Below are positions 34,373 through 44,145 of a stretch of 64,000 nt of DNA, one piece after another (position 1 is the stretch's first letter; the number at the start of each line of letters is the position of its first letter). The DNA is from Patescibacteria group bacterium (GTDB lineage Bacteria; Patescibacteriota; Microgenomatia; UBA1406; GWC2-37-13): positions 1-64,000 of the forward strand of contig BPJC01000004.1 in NCBI GenBank assembly GCA_026004415.1, in the 5' to 3' direction. The notes under the pieces were generated by a model. The model ran no database searches. It worked only from the letters and a program-made list of their open reading frames with translations, and had not been told where the DNA came from. A program made the translations under genes and the position numbers.

Positions 34373-35880
34373 TGTTGTTCATCTTGGTAATTTGCAATTA
34401 TTGAAGATACTATTTCTTCAAAGACCTTTTCATCTTCTTCTGTAAAATCTTTGTTTTTGTTAATTTTGTCTGCAAATTTTTTATATTTTAAGTTAAGGGT
34501 TTCCAACATTTCCTCTTTAACTTGAGAGATCTCAGTCAAAGGTATCTTATCTAAAAATCCCTTTATTCCAGCCCAAATGACTAAAACTTGTTCAGCTAAA
34601 TCATAGGGTTCTCCTTTCTTTTGGATTAAAACATTGGTTATTTTAGCGCCTCTGTTTAAAAAGTTTCGTGTGCTTTCATCGAGTTCTGATTCAAACTGAG
34701 AGAATGCCGCTATCTCCCGATACTGAGCTAGGTCTAGTTTAAGCCTGCCAGCAACTTTTTTTATTGCTTTAGTTTGGGCAGCTGAACCTACTCTGGATAC
34801 AGATGTTCCAACATTTATAGCAGGCCTGATACCATTATTAAACAAGTCTTTTTCTAAATAAATCTGACCGTCTGTAATTGAGATTACATTAGTTGGAATA
34901 TAAGCTGAGACATCACCTTCTAAGGTTTCAATTATTGGCAAAGCAGTTATTGAACCTCCCCCATACTTTTCATCTAAACGACAAGCTCTTTCCAGCAATC
35001 TTGAATGTAGATAAAAAACATCTCCTGGGTAGGCTTCTCTGCCTGCAGGCCTTCTAAGAATTAGTGATATTTCTCTGTAAGCCCAAGCATGTTTTGACAA
35101 ATCATCGTAGATAACTAAAACATCTTTGCCTTGATCCATAAAATACTCAGCTATAGCAGTAGCAGAGTATGGAGCAATATACTGAAGTGTTGCAGGGTCG
35201 GAGCTATCTGCTGTTACAACAACTGTATAATCCATAGCTCCTTTGTTTCTAAGAGTTTCTATGGTTAATGCTGTTTTTGATCTTCTTTGTCCTATAGAGC
35301 AATAAATACAGATTATGTCTTTTCCCTTTTGGTTTATAATAGTATCAATTGCTATTGTAGTTTTTCCAGTGTTTCTATCACCGATAATCAGTTCTCTTTG
35401 ACCTCTACCAATTGGTATCAATGCATCAACAGCATTAATTCCTGTTTGTAGAGGTTCTGAGACTGGTTTTCTATATATGACACCTGGAGCTATTTTCTCA
35501 ACTGGGTAATACTTTTCAGCTTTATAGTCGGTGTTTGAGTCAAGCGTTTTACCTAATGGATTTACGACTCTACCTATAATTTCATTGCTTACAGGTATGG
35601 AAAGTTGATAACCTAATGCTTTAACTGTATCTCCTGCTTTAATATCTTCGTATTCATCTAAAACAACTATACCTACGGTGTCTTCTGTTAAGTCAATTAC
35701 ATAACCTTTTTCGCCGTTTTCAAACTCAACAACCTCGCCGTAGGTTGCGTTTTGAAGGCCATCTGCAGTTACTACTCCATCTTTAATCTCAACTACTTGG
35801 CCTATCTCTGCTTTATTGTTTTGCTTGGTTCCTTCAAGTTCTTTGATGATATCAGTTACAACTGAGTCAATTTTTGTCAT
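34369..35880 (-). CDS. atpA: ATP synthase F1 subunit alpha
   Basis: Non-catalytic nucleotide-binding subunit, 503 residues. It contains an N-terminal beta barrel (IGQVVEIKDGVVTADGLQNA), P-loop GDRNTGKTTIAID, CIYCSIGQRRS, VIYDDLSKHAWAYREISLIL and RPAINVGTSVSRVGS. It overlaps atpH and atpG by 4 nt on either side (ATGA junctions). Confidence 0.97.
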   Translation of the reverse strand: MTKIDSVVTDIIKELEGTKQNNKAEIGQVVEIKDGVVTADGLQNATYGEVVEFENGEKGYVIDLTEDTVGIVVLDEYEDIKAGDTVKALGYQLSIPVSNEIIGRVVNPLGKTLDSNTDYKAEKYYPVEKIAPGVIYRKPVSEPLQTGINAVDALIPIGRGQRELIIGDRNTGKTTIAIDTIINQKGKDIICIYCSIGQRRSKTALTIETLRNKGAMDYTVVVTADSSDPATLQYIAPYSATAIAEYFMDQGKDVLVIYDDLSKHAWAYREISLILRRPAGREAYPGDVFYLHSRLLERACRLDEKYGGGSITALPIIETLEGDVSAYIPTNVISITDGQIYLEKDLFNNGIRPAINVGTSVSRVGSAAQTKAIKKVAGRLKLDLAQYREIAAFSQFESELDESTRNFLNRGAKITNVLIQKKGEPYDLAEQVLVIWAGIKGFLDKIPLTEISQVKEEMLETLNLKYKKFADKINKNKDFTEEDEKVFEEIVSSIIANYQDEQQ

Positions 35881-36152
35881 ATGTTTAATCTTTTTAAACT
35901 TGATAATTTAGAGTTGACTGTAAAATCATAAACAGTGGTTCCAATGACAACTTTAAAACCGCTTATTATTGAATTGTCCACAATCTGCTCAATTTGTTTG
36001 TGTTCAAGTTCAGGAATTGCTTTTTCCAATGATTTTATCTCGTCTTGTGTCAATTTAACTGCAGTATATACAACAGCCTTATTTTTAGATTCATTAAGCT
36101 TCTTTAGTAACAGTTTTTTTATCTCAGACTTAATCTGCGGTGTTACTCTCAT
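35877..36152 (-). CDS. atpH: ATP synthase subunit delta, short form
   Basis: At 91 residues this is about half the usual 175-180. It aligns with the C-terminal part of delta: IEQIVDNSIISGFKVVIGTTVYDFTV is the DxSIIGGxxIxIG motif. The N-terminal six-helix bundle that grips alpha is mostly absent. Its ATG shares a base with the atpF stop (TAATG) and its stop overlaps atpA (ATGA), so it is intact as read and the shortness looks native. The stator link would have to rely on the remaining helix. Confidence 0.85.
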   Translation of the reverse strand: MRVTPQIKSEIKKLLLKKLNESKNKAVVYTAVKLTQDEIKSLEKAIPELEHKQIEQIVDNSIISGFKVVIGTTVYDFTVNSKLSSLKRLNI

Positions 36153-36649
36153 TAATTGACTGTCTTATCTAAATTTTTAATTAAAAGTTTTTGGTATTCT
36201 TTTTTTCTTTCTTCAGTCATAAACTCTTTAAGTGTTTCTTCTGTTAATTTTAAGGATAAGTTTAGTATATTTTGCTTAAGTTCTTTTTCAAAGGATTCTT
36301 TTTCAGTCTCCAGCTCTTTCATTAGTTTTTCTTTTTCTAATTGAACTTCTTTTTTTACTTCTTCTGTCAGCCTTTTTTTTAGTTCTTCAGCAGATTTGAC
36401 TGCTTCATGTATAAGTTGATCTGCTGTTTCTTTGGCTTTTTTCCTGGTAGCGTTTAAGATCTTTTCTTTTTCAAGATCCAACTCAGCTAGTTTTTGCTCA
36501 TACTCTTCTTGAATTTTTTCTCTTTGCTTTTGTTTCTTAACAAACTCTGAAAAAGGTTTTGCTAAAAACTTTTTAAAAATATAAAAAAGCAATACAAAAT
36601 TTATTAGCTGAGCCAGCAAGAGTTTATAATTTATACCAAGCTGTTCCAT
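36152..36649 (-). CDS. atpF: ATP synthase F0 subunit b
   Basis: This 165-residue protein has an N-terminal membrane helix (LLLAQLINFVLLFYIFKKFL) and a long Lys/Glu coiled coil forming the peripheral stalk. Only one b-type gene is present, so it is presumably a homodimer. It starts 5 nt after atpE. Confidence 0.93.
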   Translation of the reverse strand: MEQLGINYKLLLAQLINFVLLFYIFKKFLAKPFSEFVKKQKQREKIQEEYEQKLAELDLEKEKILNATRKKAKETADQLIHEAVKSAEELKKRLTEEVKKEVQLEKEKLMKELETEKESFEKELKQNILNLSLKLTEETLKEFMTEERKKEYQKLLIKNLDKTVN

Positions 36650-36654
36650 ATAAA

Positions 36655-36885
<231 letters not shown>

Positions 36886-36906
36886 TTATACTCCTTTTTT
36901 TAACTT

Positions 36907-37656
36907 TTAATGATGTTTTTGAATTGCTGAATTTATAAATACTGCTGTCAGCATTGAAAAGACTAATGCTTGTATTAGTCCAACGAAAACCTCCAAAACT
37001 AAAAATGGAAATGACATCAAAATCGGCATCAAACTAGCTATGATTGCAATCATTACCTCACCTGCGAATATGTTGCCAAAAAGTCTAAATGCAAAGGATA
37101 TTATTTTAGAAAATTCTGAGATTATTTCAAGTATTCCTGTGAAAAATGCAATCGGATTGGCAAAGTTTATGAATTTGCTTATGTATTCTTTAAATCCTAA
37201 AATTTTTATACCGTAAAACTGAGTTAGAATAACTGAAAACATTGCTAATGCCAATGTAAGGTTTAAATCTGCTGTAGCTCCTCTTAATAGGTGATACTTA
37301 TGTGGCTGACCATGTTCTATAACTTTGATATAAATACTACCTACTCCTGGCAATAATCCAAACCAGTTCTGAACTAAAATAAATAAGAAAAAACTTGCGA
37401 TGATAGGGAAAAAAATATCAGTTTTTTTTGATCCGAATAATGAAGCTGTAAACTCATAAATTGCTGTATTTATAAAATGAATAAAGTAAAATAATTTGCT
37501 TCTGTGATCTGATTTAAGATTTAGTTGTTTTTTATACCAAAATATTAATGCAATAAGTAGCAAGCTGACAATTACAGATGTTAAATATGAGTTTGTTATC
37601 TGAAAATCGCCTATATGTAGGATTGGCTCTGGTTTGATACTAATTTTTTCTTCCAT
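36907..37656 (-). CDS. atpB: ATP synthase F0 subunit a
   Basis: This 249-residue polytopic protein has the stator half-channels. Its essential Arg is in SFAFRLFGNIFAGEVMIAII, followed by PFLVLEVFVGLIQALVFSML. Its start overlaps the atpI-like gene by 17 nt. Confidence 0.95.
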   Translation of the reverse strand: MEEKISIKPEPILHIGDFQITNSYLTSVIVSLLLIALIFWYKKQLNLKSDHRSKLFYFIHFINTAIYEFTASLFGSKKTDIFFPIIASFFLFILVQNWFGLLPGVGSIYIKVIEHGQPHKYHLLRGATADLNLTLALAMFSVILTQFYGIKILGFKEYISKFINFANPIAFFTGILEIISEFSKIISFAFRLFGNIFAGEVMIAIIASLMPILMSFPFLVLEVFVGLIQALVFSMLTAVFINSAIQKHH

Positions 37657-37909
37657 TGATTATTTTTTTGATAAATAAAACTAAATTATATATCATACTT
37701 GCTATACCAGCAAGAACAAAATAGATAAAATATTTTTTACTTATAACCTCTTTGTCAATTAGGAATTTGCCTAATCCTATAAATAGGATAATAGGAATAA
37801 CAATATACCAGCCAAAAATTAAATAATCAAGATCTATTTTAAATGTTTTAAGATTGGATTTCTTTTTGTTTACTTTTTGTTTGTCAATTTTTAAGGCGTA
37901 GTTAAGCAT
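37640..37909 (-). CDS. AtpI/AtpZ-like small membrane protein
   Basis: This 89-residue protein has two transmembrane helices (about 30-50 and 62-80) with a Lys-rich N-terminus and C-terminus. Sitting immediately upstream of atpB it occupies the position of AtpI or AtpZ, which assist c-ring assembly or ion transport. Sequence similarity itself is weak, so the call is mostly positional. It starts 2 nt after dnaE. Confidence 0.55.
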   Translation of the reverse strand: MLNYALKIDKQKVNKKKSNLKTFKIDLDYLIFGWYIVIPIILFIGLGKFLIDKEVISKKYFIYFVLAGIASMIYNLVLFIKKIINGRKN

Positions 37910-37911
37910 TT

Positions 37912-40900
37912 TTATTTAAGTCTTTTAAGATTTTTAATATACAGGCCTGTTTTGTCATCTGCGCTTCTTACTTGAGCTTTAAATATAAGAACAGCATTTT
38001 TTACTATAGAAGATTTGAATTTAGCATATGTATCTGGAAAAACAACAGCTTCTGTGCTACCTGTCGGATCTATAAGTTGTAAAATTGCCATATCTTTTTG
38101 ATCTTTTTTTGTTTTGAGTATTTTTAAGTCTGAAATATAGCCAATGAAAATAAACTCTTTGTTGTTTAAGTCTTCATTAAGTTTTGAGAAAAACATATTG
38201 ACTCTAGATTTGATTAGATCTTTTAGGTCTTGAAAAGGATTTATGCTTATGCTGAAACCTAATGCCTGTTTTTCTAGCTCTATGAGTTCTGAAGTATTAA
38301 ACTCTGGCAGATTTTCAAAGTTGTCAGTTAAGTGGGTGTTTGTTTTGCTGGCAAAAAGATTAAATTGACCATTCTGTTGATTGTTTTTGTTTTGTTGAAT
38401 TTTTTTTAATACCTCAGGATAGTTTTCCAACAATGTGGCTCGGTTGCCAAAGTCTGAAAAAGCTCCGGCCTTAATTAGGTTTTCAACTGTTTTTTTATTT
38501 ACTTTTCTAAGATCTACTCTGTTTAGAAAATCTGAGAAACTTTTGAATGCTCCTTTTTCTCTGGCTGATAATATCGATTCAATAGCAGCCTGTCCAACAT
38601 TTTTAACTGCTGATAAGCCAAATCTGATTTTTTTATCTCCTTCAATTGTAAACTCTGATTTTGATTTATTTATATTAGGCGGTAGTAGTTTTATGCCAAA
38701 TTCTTTGCAGTCGTTTACAATTCTTAAGATTTTTTCTTCTCTCTGCGGTCCTGATAGTCCAGATATTTCAGAGGTCAACAAAGATACAAAAAACTCTGTT
38801 GTGTAATTGGCTTTAAGATAAGCTGTCCAGTATGAGATTAGGCCGTAGGATGCTGAGTGCGGTTTATTGAAACCATAAGATGCAAATTTTTCCATAAAAC
38901 TATAAATCTTTTCTGCTGTTTTTTTTGAGTATCCGTTTTTTACACACCCTTTTATAAACTTAACTTTTTCTATTGCCATTAGTTCTTTTTTCTTTTTACC
39001 CATAGCCATTCTTAATGCGTCTGCTTCAGCCATTGTGTAACCTGCCATCTTGTTGGCAATCTGCATAACTTGTTCTTGATAAACCAAAATGCCATAGGTT
39101 TCTTTTAAAATTGATTCAAGATCATCATGTAGATACTTAATATGTTCAGGGTCTTTTTTGTTCTTTAAAAACTCAGGAATAAGTTCTAAAGGTCCAGGTC
39201 TATATAAGGCAATCATAGCAATAATATCTGTAATCTTTGACGGTTGCATTTGTTTGGCAAGTCTTTGCATACCTTGTGATTCAAGTTGAAACACACCTGT
39301 AGTTTTGCCGTTTGAGATTATCTGAAAGGTTTTTTTGTCATCTAAAGGAACATTATGAAGGTCTATCTCTGTTTTTTTATATTCTTTTACAAGTTTTAAG
39401 GTGTTTTCAATACTGGATAGGTTTCTTAATCCTAAAAAATCCACCTTAAGCAAGCCAACAGCTTTATTTTCTGAAACAGCATTAAGATCTATACAGTACA
39501 TATCAAACTGAGTAACTACACCTTCTCCATTTGGGTTTTTTTGAACAGGAACATACTCAGTCAGGTCTTTGTCTGCGATGATAACACCTGCGGCATGAAC
39601 CGAAAGATGTCTGGGAACACCTTCAAGTCTCATTGCAATATCTATGATTTTTTTTGTGTTTTCATCTGATTTGTAACTTTGTTTTAATAGATCTGATTCC
39701 TGCAAAGCTGTTTTAAGATTGATATGAAAGCCTTGTTTGGCTGGAGGTATCATTTTTGCAATTCTATCTCCTACAGCATAGGAAAAACCCAACGCTCTGG
39801 CAGTGTCTCTAATTGCCATTTTAGCCTCAATTGAACCAAAGGTTGCGATATTTGCAACTTTTTCTTTACCATATTTTTGTTTAACATACTCAAGTACTTC
39901 AGCTCTTCTTGTATCTGCAAAGTCTATATCAATATCTGGAGGCGTTGGTCTTTGAGGATTTAAAAATCGTTCAAATGGCAGGTCATACTCTAAAGGGTTA
40001 ATATCAGTTATTTTTGTAAGATAAGCTATCAAAGATCCAGCTACAGATCCTCTGCCGGGTCCAACAGCAATGCCAGCGTTTTTTGCCCAATTAACAAAGT
40101 CCTGAACTATTAGAAAATAGGTTGAATAACCTTTAGAATCAATAATCTTTAATTCATAATCAATTCTGTTCAAAAGTGTTTTTTTATCAAAAGATTTTGC
40201 TCTGTCAAGGTTTTTTAAAGCTAGTTCTTTAAGCATTTGTCCTGGTGTTTTTCCTTTGGGAATATCGTATTTAGGAAGCACCCATTGTCCATAAGGAATC
40301 TTTAAATCAACCTCATCCGCAATTTTTAGGGTATTGTCTACTGCCTCTGGCAGATCTGCAAACTCTATTTTCATCTCATCTGGAGATTTAAGGTAAAAAT
40401 CAGGCACATCAATCATAGATATTTTTCTGTTTTTATCATAAATATTAGTCTGAGTTTGGATACAAAGCAAAATTTCTTGTGCATAAGCATCGTCTTTATT
40501 TATATAATGAACATCATTGGTAGCAACTAATGGTATGTTAAACTTCCGTGAAAGTTCAACTAATTTTTTGTTAATTTCTGTTAATTCTTTGATCTCTTTA
40601 TGTCTTTGAATCTCTAGATAATAATTGTTATCAAACTCTGCTTTGTATTGTGCAATCAATCTCTCAGCTGACTCAAAGTTTTTAGTTTTTAAATAATATG
40701 AAAGTTCACTGCTTAAACAGCCTGACAAGATAATCAGTCCTTCCTTATATTTTTTTAATAAGTTAAAATCGATTCTAGGTTTGTAGTAAAAACCTTCTAA
40801 ATGCGCAATACTTGATAATTTAATTAGGTTTTTATAACCAGTATAATTTTTAGCTAATACTGTAAGATGAAAGTACCGTTTTTTGTAACTCGGATTTTGG

Positions 40901-41124
40901 TCTTCTAGATCTGGCACATAATAAAACTCTTGTCCTATTATTGGTTTTATACCTGAATCTACAGCCTTTATAAAAAATTTAAAGGCTCCGTATAAGCCTC
41001 CATGATCAGTAATAGCTATTGCAGGCATCTCATACTCCTTGGTTTTTTCTATTAAATCTTCAATTCTGCATAAACCATCTAGCAATGAGTAGGCTGAGTG
41101 TGTGTGAAGATGCACAAAACTCAT
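37912..41124 (-). CDS. dnaE: DNA polymerase III subunit alpha
   Basis: Replicative polymerase, 1070 residues. The N-terminal PHP domain (MSFVHLHTHSAYSLLDGL, AITDHGGLYG) is followed by the palm with VGPGRGSVAGSLIAYL and RPTPPDIDIDFADTR, the fingers (YRPGPLELIPEFL, ILVYQEQVMQIA, NKPHSASYGLISYWTAYLKA), tandem HhH and an OB-fold (EFIFIGYISDLKI). It ends soon after the OB fold, shorter than E. coli DnaE at the C-terminus. It overlaps gatB by 4 nt (ATGA). Confidence 0.97.
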   Translation of the reverse strand: MSFVHLHTHSAYSLLDGLCRIEDLIEKTKEYEMPAIAITDHGGLYGAFKFFIKAVDSGIKPIIGQEFYYVPDLEDQNPSYKKRYFHLTVLAKNYTGYKNLIKLSSIAHLEGFYYKPRIDFNLLKKYKEGLIILSGCLSSELSYYLKTKNFESAERLIAQYKAEFDNNYYLEIQRHKEIKELTEINKKLVELSRKFNIPLVATNDVHYINKDDAYAQEILLCIQTQTNIYDKNRKISMIDVPDFYLKSPDEMKIEFADLPEAVDNTLKIADEVDLKIPYGQWVLPKYDIPKGKTPGQMLKELALKNLDRAKSFDKKTLLNRIDYELKIIDSKGYSTYFLIVQDFVNWAKNAGIAVGPGRGSVAGSLIAYLTKITDINPLEYDLPFERFLNPQRPTPPDIDIDFADTRRAEVLEYVKQKYGKEKVANIATFGSIEAKMAIRDTARALGFSYAVGDRIAKMIPPAKQGFHINLKTALQESDLLKQSYKSDENTKKIIDIAMRLEGVPRHLSVHAAGVIIADKDLTEYVPVQKNPNGEGVVTQFDMYCIDLNAVSENKAVGLLKVDFLGLRNLSSIENTLKLVKEYKKTEIDLHNVPLDDKKTFQIISNGKTTGVFQLESQGMQRLAKQMQPSKITDIIAMIALYRPGPLELIPEFLKNKKDPEHIKYLHDDLESILKETYGILVYQEQVMQIANKMAGYTMAEADALRMAMGKKKKELMAIEKVKFIKGCVKNGYSKKTAEKIYSFMEKFASYGFNKPHSASYGLISYWTAYLKANYTTEFFVSLLTSEISGLSGPQREEKILRIVNDCKEFGIKLLPPNINKSKSEFTIEGDKKIRFGLSAVKNVGQAAIESILSAREKGAFKSFSDFLNRVDLRKVNKKTVENLIKAGAFSDFGNRATLLENYPEVLKKIQQNKNNQQNGQFNLFASKTNTHLTDNFENLPEFNTSELIELEKQALGFSISINPFQDLKDLIKSRVNMFFSKLNEDLNNKEFIFIGYISDLKILKTKKDQKDMAILQLIDPTGSTEAVVFPDTYAKFKSSIVKNAVLIFKAQVRSADDKTGLYIKNLKRLK

Positions 41125-42476
41125 TGAGCCTTATTGATTTCAGATATTAATAATTCTTTAATTTTTTCTGCTGGTGCTTGACCTTTAAGTTTTCTCATAG
41201 ATTGACCTACTAAAAACATTATAGCTGATTCTTTCCCATTTTTGTAATCTGCTACTGCTTGTTGATTTTCTGACAATACCTGTTTTACAGTTGCCGATAT
41301 CTTGTTTTTGTCAAAGTTTACTTTTTTTTGAGTATCATCAAGCATCTTTAATACATCGTTTTTATTCTTTAGACTAGTTCTGCTGTTTATAATTAGATTA
41401 GCAATCTGTTTTATAGTTTCTTGATTTAAACCTTTGTTTCGTTGTTGTAGTTCTTTAATGGTTTCTTCAAACAATTTGCCAAAGTTTTCTTTTTTAGTCA
41501 GAATTATCGCTTGGTCTTTAGAAAGAAAATACTCTTTTATAAAGCGTCTCGCTTGTTGAATTGGCAGTTCTGGCAAAGTTTTTTTTATTTTTTTAAGTTC
41601 CTTTTTGTCAAATTTTATTGGTGGTATATCTGGTTCTGGAAAATATCTGTAATCTAAGGCTTCTTCTTTTTTTCTTTGTGAAACTGTAATACCTTTGTCT
41701 TCATTGTATCCTCGTGTTTCTTGAATTGGTCTTTTTCCATTTTTTATAAGTTTTGTTTGTCTTTCAATTTCATACTCAACAGCCTTTTTGGCATACCTAA
41801 AAGAGTTTATGTTTTTTAACTCAACTTTATAGTCTGGCAGGTCAATGTTTCCATCTGGTTTGACTTCTGCCAAAGACATATTCGGTTCCAGTCTCATACT
41901 GCCTTTTTCCATATCTGCAGTAGAGACCTTTATTCTTCTGAATATTAACTGTAAATTTTCTAAAAACTCTTTGCCATCATCTAAATTATCAAAGTCTGGT
42001 TCAGTAACAATCTCAACTAATGGCACTCCTGCTCTGTTGTAATCTACCAATGTTTTACCTTGTTTATGAATCAGTTTACCTGTGTCTTCTTCAAGATGAA
42101 CTCTGGTTATCTTAATTTTTTTGCCAGAAATAAGTTCAAGACTGCCTGAAAAACCTATTGGTTTGTTCCATTGGGTTATTTGATAACCTTTGGGCAGGTC
42201 AGGATAAAAGTAATGTTTTCTATCGAAATAAAACTCTGAATTAATGTTGCAGTTTAAAGCATAAGCAATTTTGTAGGTATATTCTATAGCCTTTTTGTTT
42301 GGATATGGCAATGTGCCGGGAAATCCTAAACAGATAGGACAAACAGTTGTATTTGGCTCTTTGCCAAACCATTCAGCACTGCATCTGCAAAACATTTTGC
42401 TTTTAGTTGACAACTCAAGATGTATCTCAAATCCCAACACTAATCTGTATTTTTTTCCATTTATACTTACTTCCAT
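41121..42476 (-). CDS. gatB: Asp/Glu-tRNA amidotransferase subunit B
   Basis: GatB is the kinase/tRNA-binding subunit of GatCAB, which converts Glu-tRNA(Gln) and Asp-tRNA(Asn) to the amides. Signatures are LGFEIHLELSTKSKMFCRC, NTTVCPICLGFPGTLPYPN, RAGVPLVEIVTEPDF and DYRYFPEPDIPPI, with a C-terminal YqeY-like tail. It has 451 residues. The start overlaps gatA by 10 nt and the stop overlaps dnaE. Confidence 0.96.
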   Translation of the reverse strand: MEVSINGKKYRLVLGFEIHLELSTKSKMFCRCSAEWFGKEPNTTVCPICLGFPGTLPYPNKKAIEYTYKIAYALNCNINSEFYFDRKHYFYPDLPKGYQITQWNKPIGFSGSLELISGKKIKITRVHLEEDTGKLIHKQGKTLVDYNRAGVPLVEIVTEPDFDNLDDGKEFLENLQLIFRRIKVSTADMEKGSMRLEPNMSLAEVKPDGNIDLPDYKVELKNINSFRYAKKAVEYEIERQTKLIKNGKRPIQETRGYNEDKGITVSQRKKEEALDYRYFPEPDIPPIKFDKKELKKIKKTLPELPIQQARRFIKEYFLSKDQAIILTKKENFGKLFEETIKELQQRNKGLNQETIKQIANLIINSRTSLKNKNDVLKMLDDTQKKVNFDKNKISATVKQVLSENQQAVADYKNGKESAIMFLVGQSMRKLKGQAPAEKIKELLISEINKAQ

Positions 42477-43837
42477 TTTTCAACACCTAATTTAATAACA
42501 TCAAAGTAATTAGTTTCCTGTTGAAATTTGTAAAGCGTCTGTAGTAACCTTAATTCATCTAAATAATTGCCAATTAGCTGTAAACTAGTTGGCAGTTTTT
42601 TGTTGTCAAATCCTGTAGGAAATGAAACCGCAGGAAGACCTGCTATTGCCGCAGGTTCATTGAATTTATCTATTAATTCTCCAAAAAATGGATACTTTTC
42701 AAACTCACCTAATTTTAGGGCTGTACTTGGCACGACAGGAGCTAAAATCAGATCTACTTCTGAAAAAACTCTAGCAAAATCAGCTTTTATTTCTTGCCTT
42801 AATTTTTGCGCTTGTTGATAAAAAGCTGAATAATACCCTGCAGATAAGACGAAATTTCCAAGCATAATTCTCTTTTTAGCCTCAAATCCAAACCTGTCTC
42901 TTGTATTTCCAAATCTTATGCCATCGAATCTAGATAGATTGGAGGCAACCTCTGCTCTTTGAATTATAGTATAAACAGATATTGCGTACTCTGGTGAAAT
43001 CAGTTTTATTTTTTTGAATTTAAATCCTAATTTGTTAAATACTTGTTTTGATTTTTCAAAGTTTTGTGCTGTTTCTTTTTGGATATTGTCAAAGTATTCT
43101 TCTGGAATTCCAATCACTAATTTTTTTCCTTCAGCCAGTTTTTCAAAATATAATTCAGGAGGTTTTTCAACTGTGGTGGCATCTTTTTTATCTTGTCCGG
43201 AAAGAACCCCTAACAAATATGCCGCGTCTTGCACATTTAATGTCATTGGACCAGGACAATCAAAGGAGGATGCCATAGCTATTAAACCAAATCTTGAGAT
43301 TCTACCGTAAGTAGGTTTAAAACCAATCACCCCACACCACCCTGCAGGTTGTCTTATTGAACCTGCTGTCTCAGATCCAATTGCCGCAGGAGCTAAGTAG
43401 GCTGAAACAACAGCGCCTGAACCACCAGATGAACCACCGGGTATATGATCTAAATTCCAAGGGTTTTTCGTAGGACCATAATCAGAGGTTTCGGTTGATG
43501 ATCCATGAGCCCATGCATCCATATTTGTTTTACCTAAGATTGAAAAATTGTTCGCAAGGAGTCTATCTATTACTTCTGCATTATAATTTGGAACAAAATT
43601 ATCTAAAACTTTAGAAGCAGCAGTTGTTCTAATGCCTTTGGTACAAAAATTGTCTTTAACTGCAATAGGGAGTTTATCTTCGTTTTGTTTATCACAGACA
43701 GTAATATATGCATTAAGTTTTGGGTTATGTTTTTTTATTCTAGCTATAAAATAATCAAAGACTTCTTTATAAGATATCTTTTTTTCTTCTATAAGTTTTT
43801 TTAATTCTAGTAAACCTAAGCCTAGTATGTCTGTCAT
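42467..43837 (-). CDS. gatA: Asp/Glu-tRNA amidotransferase subunit A
   Basis: Amidase-signature subunit, 456 residues. The Ser-cisSer-Lys triad is visible: catalytic Lys in LPIAVKDNFCTKGIRTT, cis-Ser in GGSSGGSGAVV and nucleophile Ser in GSETAGSIRQPAGWCG. It lies 6 nt downstream of the frame-corrected gatC stop, consistent with a tight gatC-gatA-gatB operon. Confidence 0.97.
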   Translation of the reverse strand: MTDILGLGLLELKKLIEEKKISYKEVFDYFIARIKKHNPKLNAYITVCDKQNEDKLPIAVKDNFCTKGIRTTAASKVLDNFVPNYNAEVIDRLLANNFSILGKTNMDAWAHGSSTETSDYGPTKNPWNLDHIPGGSSGGSGAVVSAYLAPAAIGSETAGSIRQPAGWCGVIGFKPTYGRISRFGLIAMASSFDCPGPMTLNVQDAAYLLGVLSGQDKKDATTVEKPPELYFEKLAEGKKLVIGIPEEYFDNIQKETAQNFEKSKQVFNKLGFKFKKIKLISPEYAISVYTIIQRAEVASNLSRFDGIRFGNTRDRFGFEAKKRIMLGNFVLSAGYYSAFYQQAQKLRQEIKADFARVFSEVDLILAPVVPSTALKLGEFEKYPFFGELIDKFNEPAAIAGLPAVSFPTGFDNKKLPTSLQLIGNYLDELRLLQTLYKFQQETNYFDVIKLGVEKWK

Positions 43838-43843
43838 AAAGTT

Positions 43844-44145
43844 TTACAGTATTTTGTCAACTTCAAAATAATTTGATCTAAATATTCTAGCATTTGAAAA
43901 TAACTTTTTTTTATCAAACTTTAAAGGGTTTTCTTCCCATCTGCAAACATTTTGTTTTGCACAAGACTGTCTACTGTATTTGTTTGATTAAACTCAAACT
44001 GTTGTATGTTTTTTACAAAATCAAGAGTGTTGTTAAGGTCTTGTTCTAATCTTGATTTTTCATTGGCAGATAATTTTAGATTGGATAACTGAGCCAAGTA
44101 ATTAGCGTCTATAATTATTTTTTTTACTTTTTTCCTGTCAGCCAT
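43844..44145 (-). CDS. gatC: Asp/Glu-tRNA amidotransferase subunit C, with frameshift near the 3' end
   Basis: GatC wraps around GatA and stabilises the complex. The ATG at 44145 gives IDANYLAQLSNLKLSANEK, the usual N-terminal helix, and the frame as read stops early (FADGKKTL, TAA at 43921-43923, 74 residues). One base inserted in the GGG near 43936 shifts to a frame reading ENPLKFDKKKLFSNARIF then RSNYFEVDKIL with TAA at 43844-43846, the standard GatC C-terminus of about 98 residues. The start overlaps polX by 22 nt. The lesion is either a recent mutation or a consensus error. Confidence 0.85.

Noticed and set aside
41845-43310. Plus-strand frames opposite gatA and gatB
   Set aside because: Antisense shadows of conserved amidotransferase genes.
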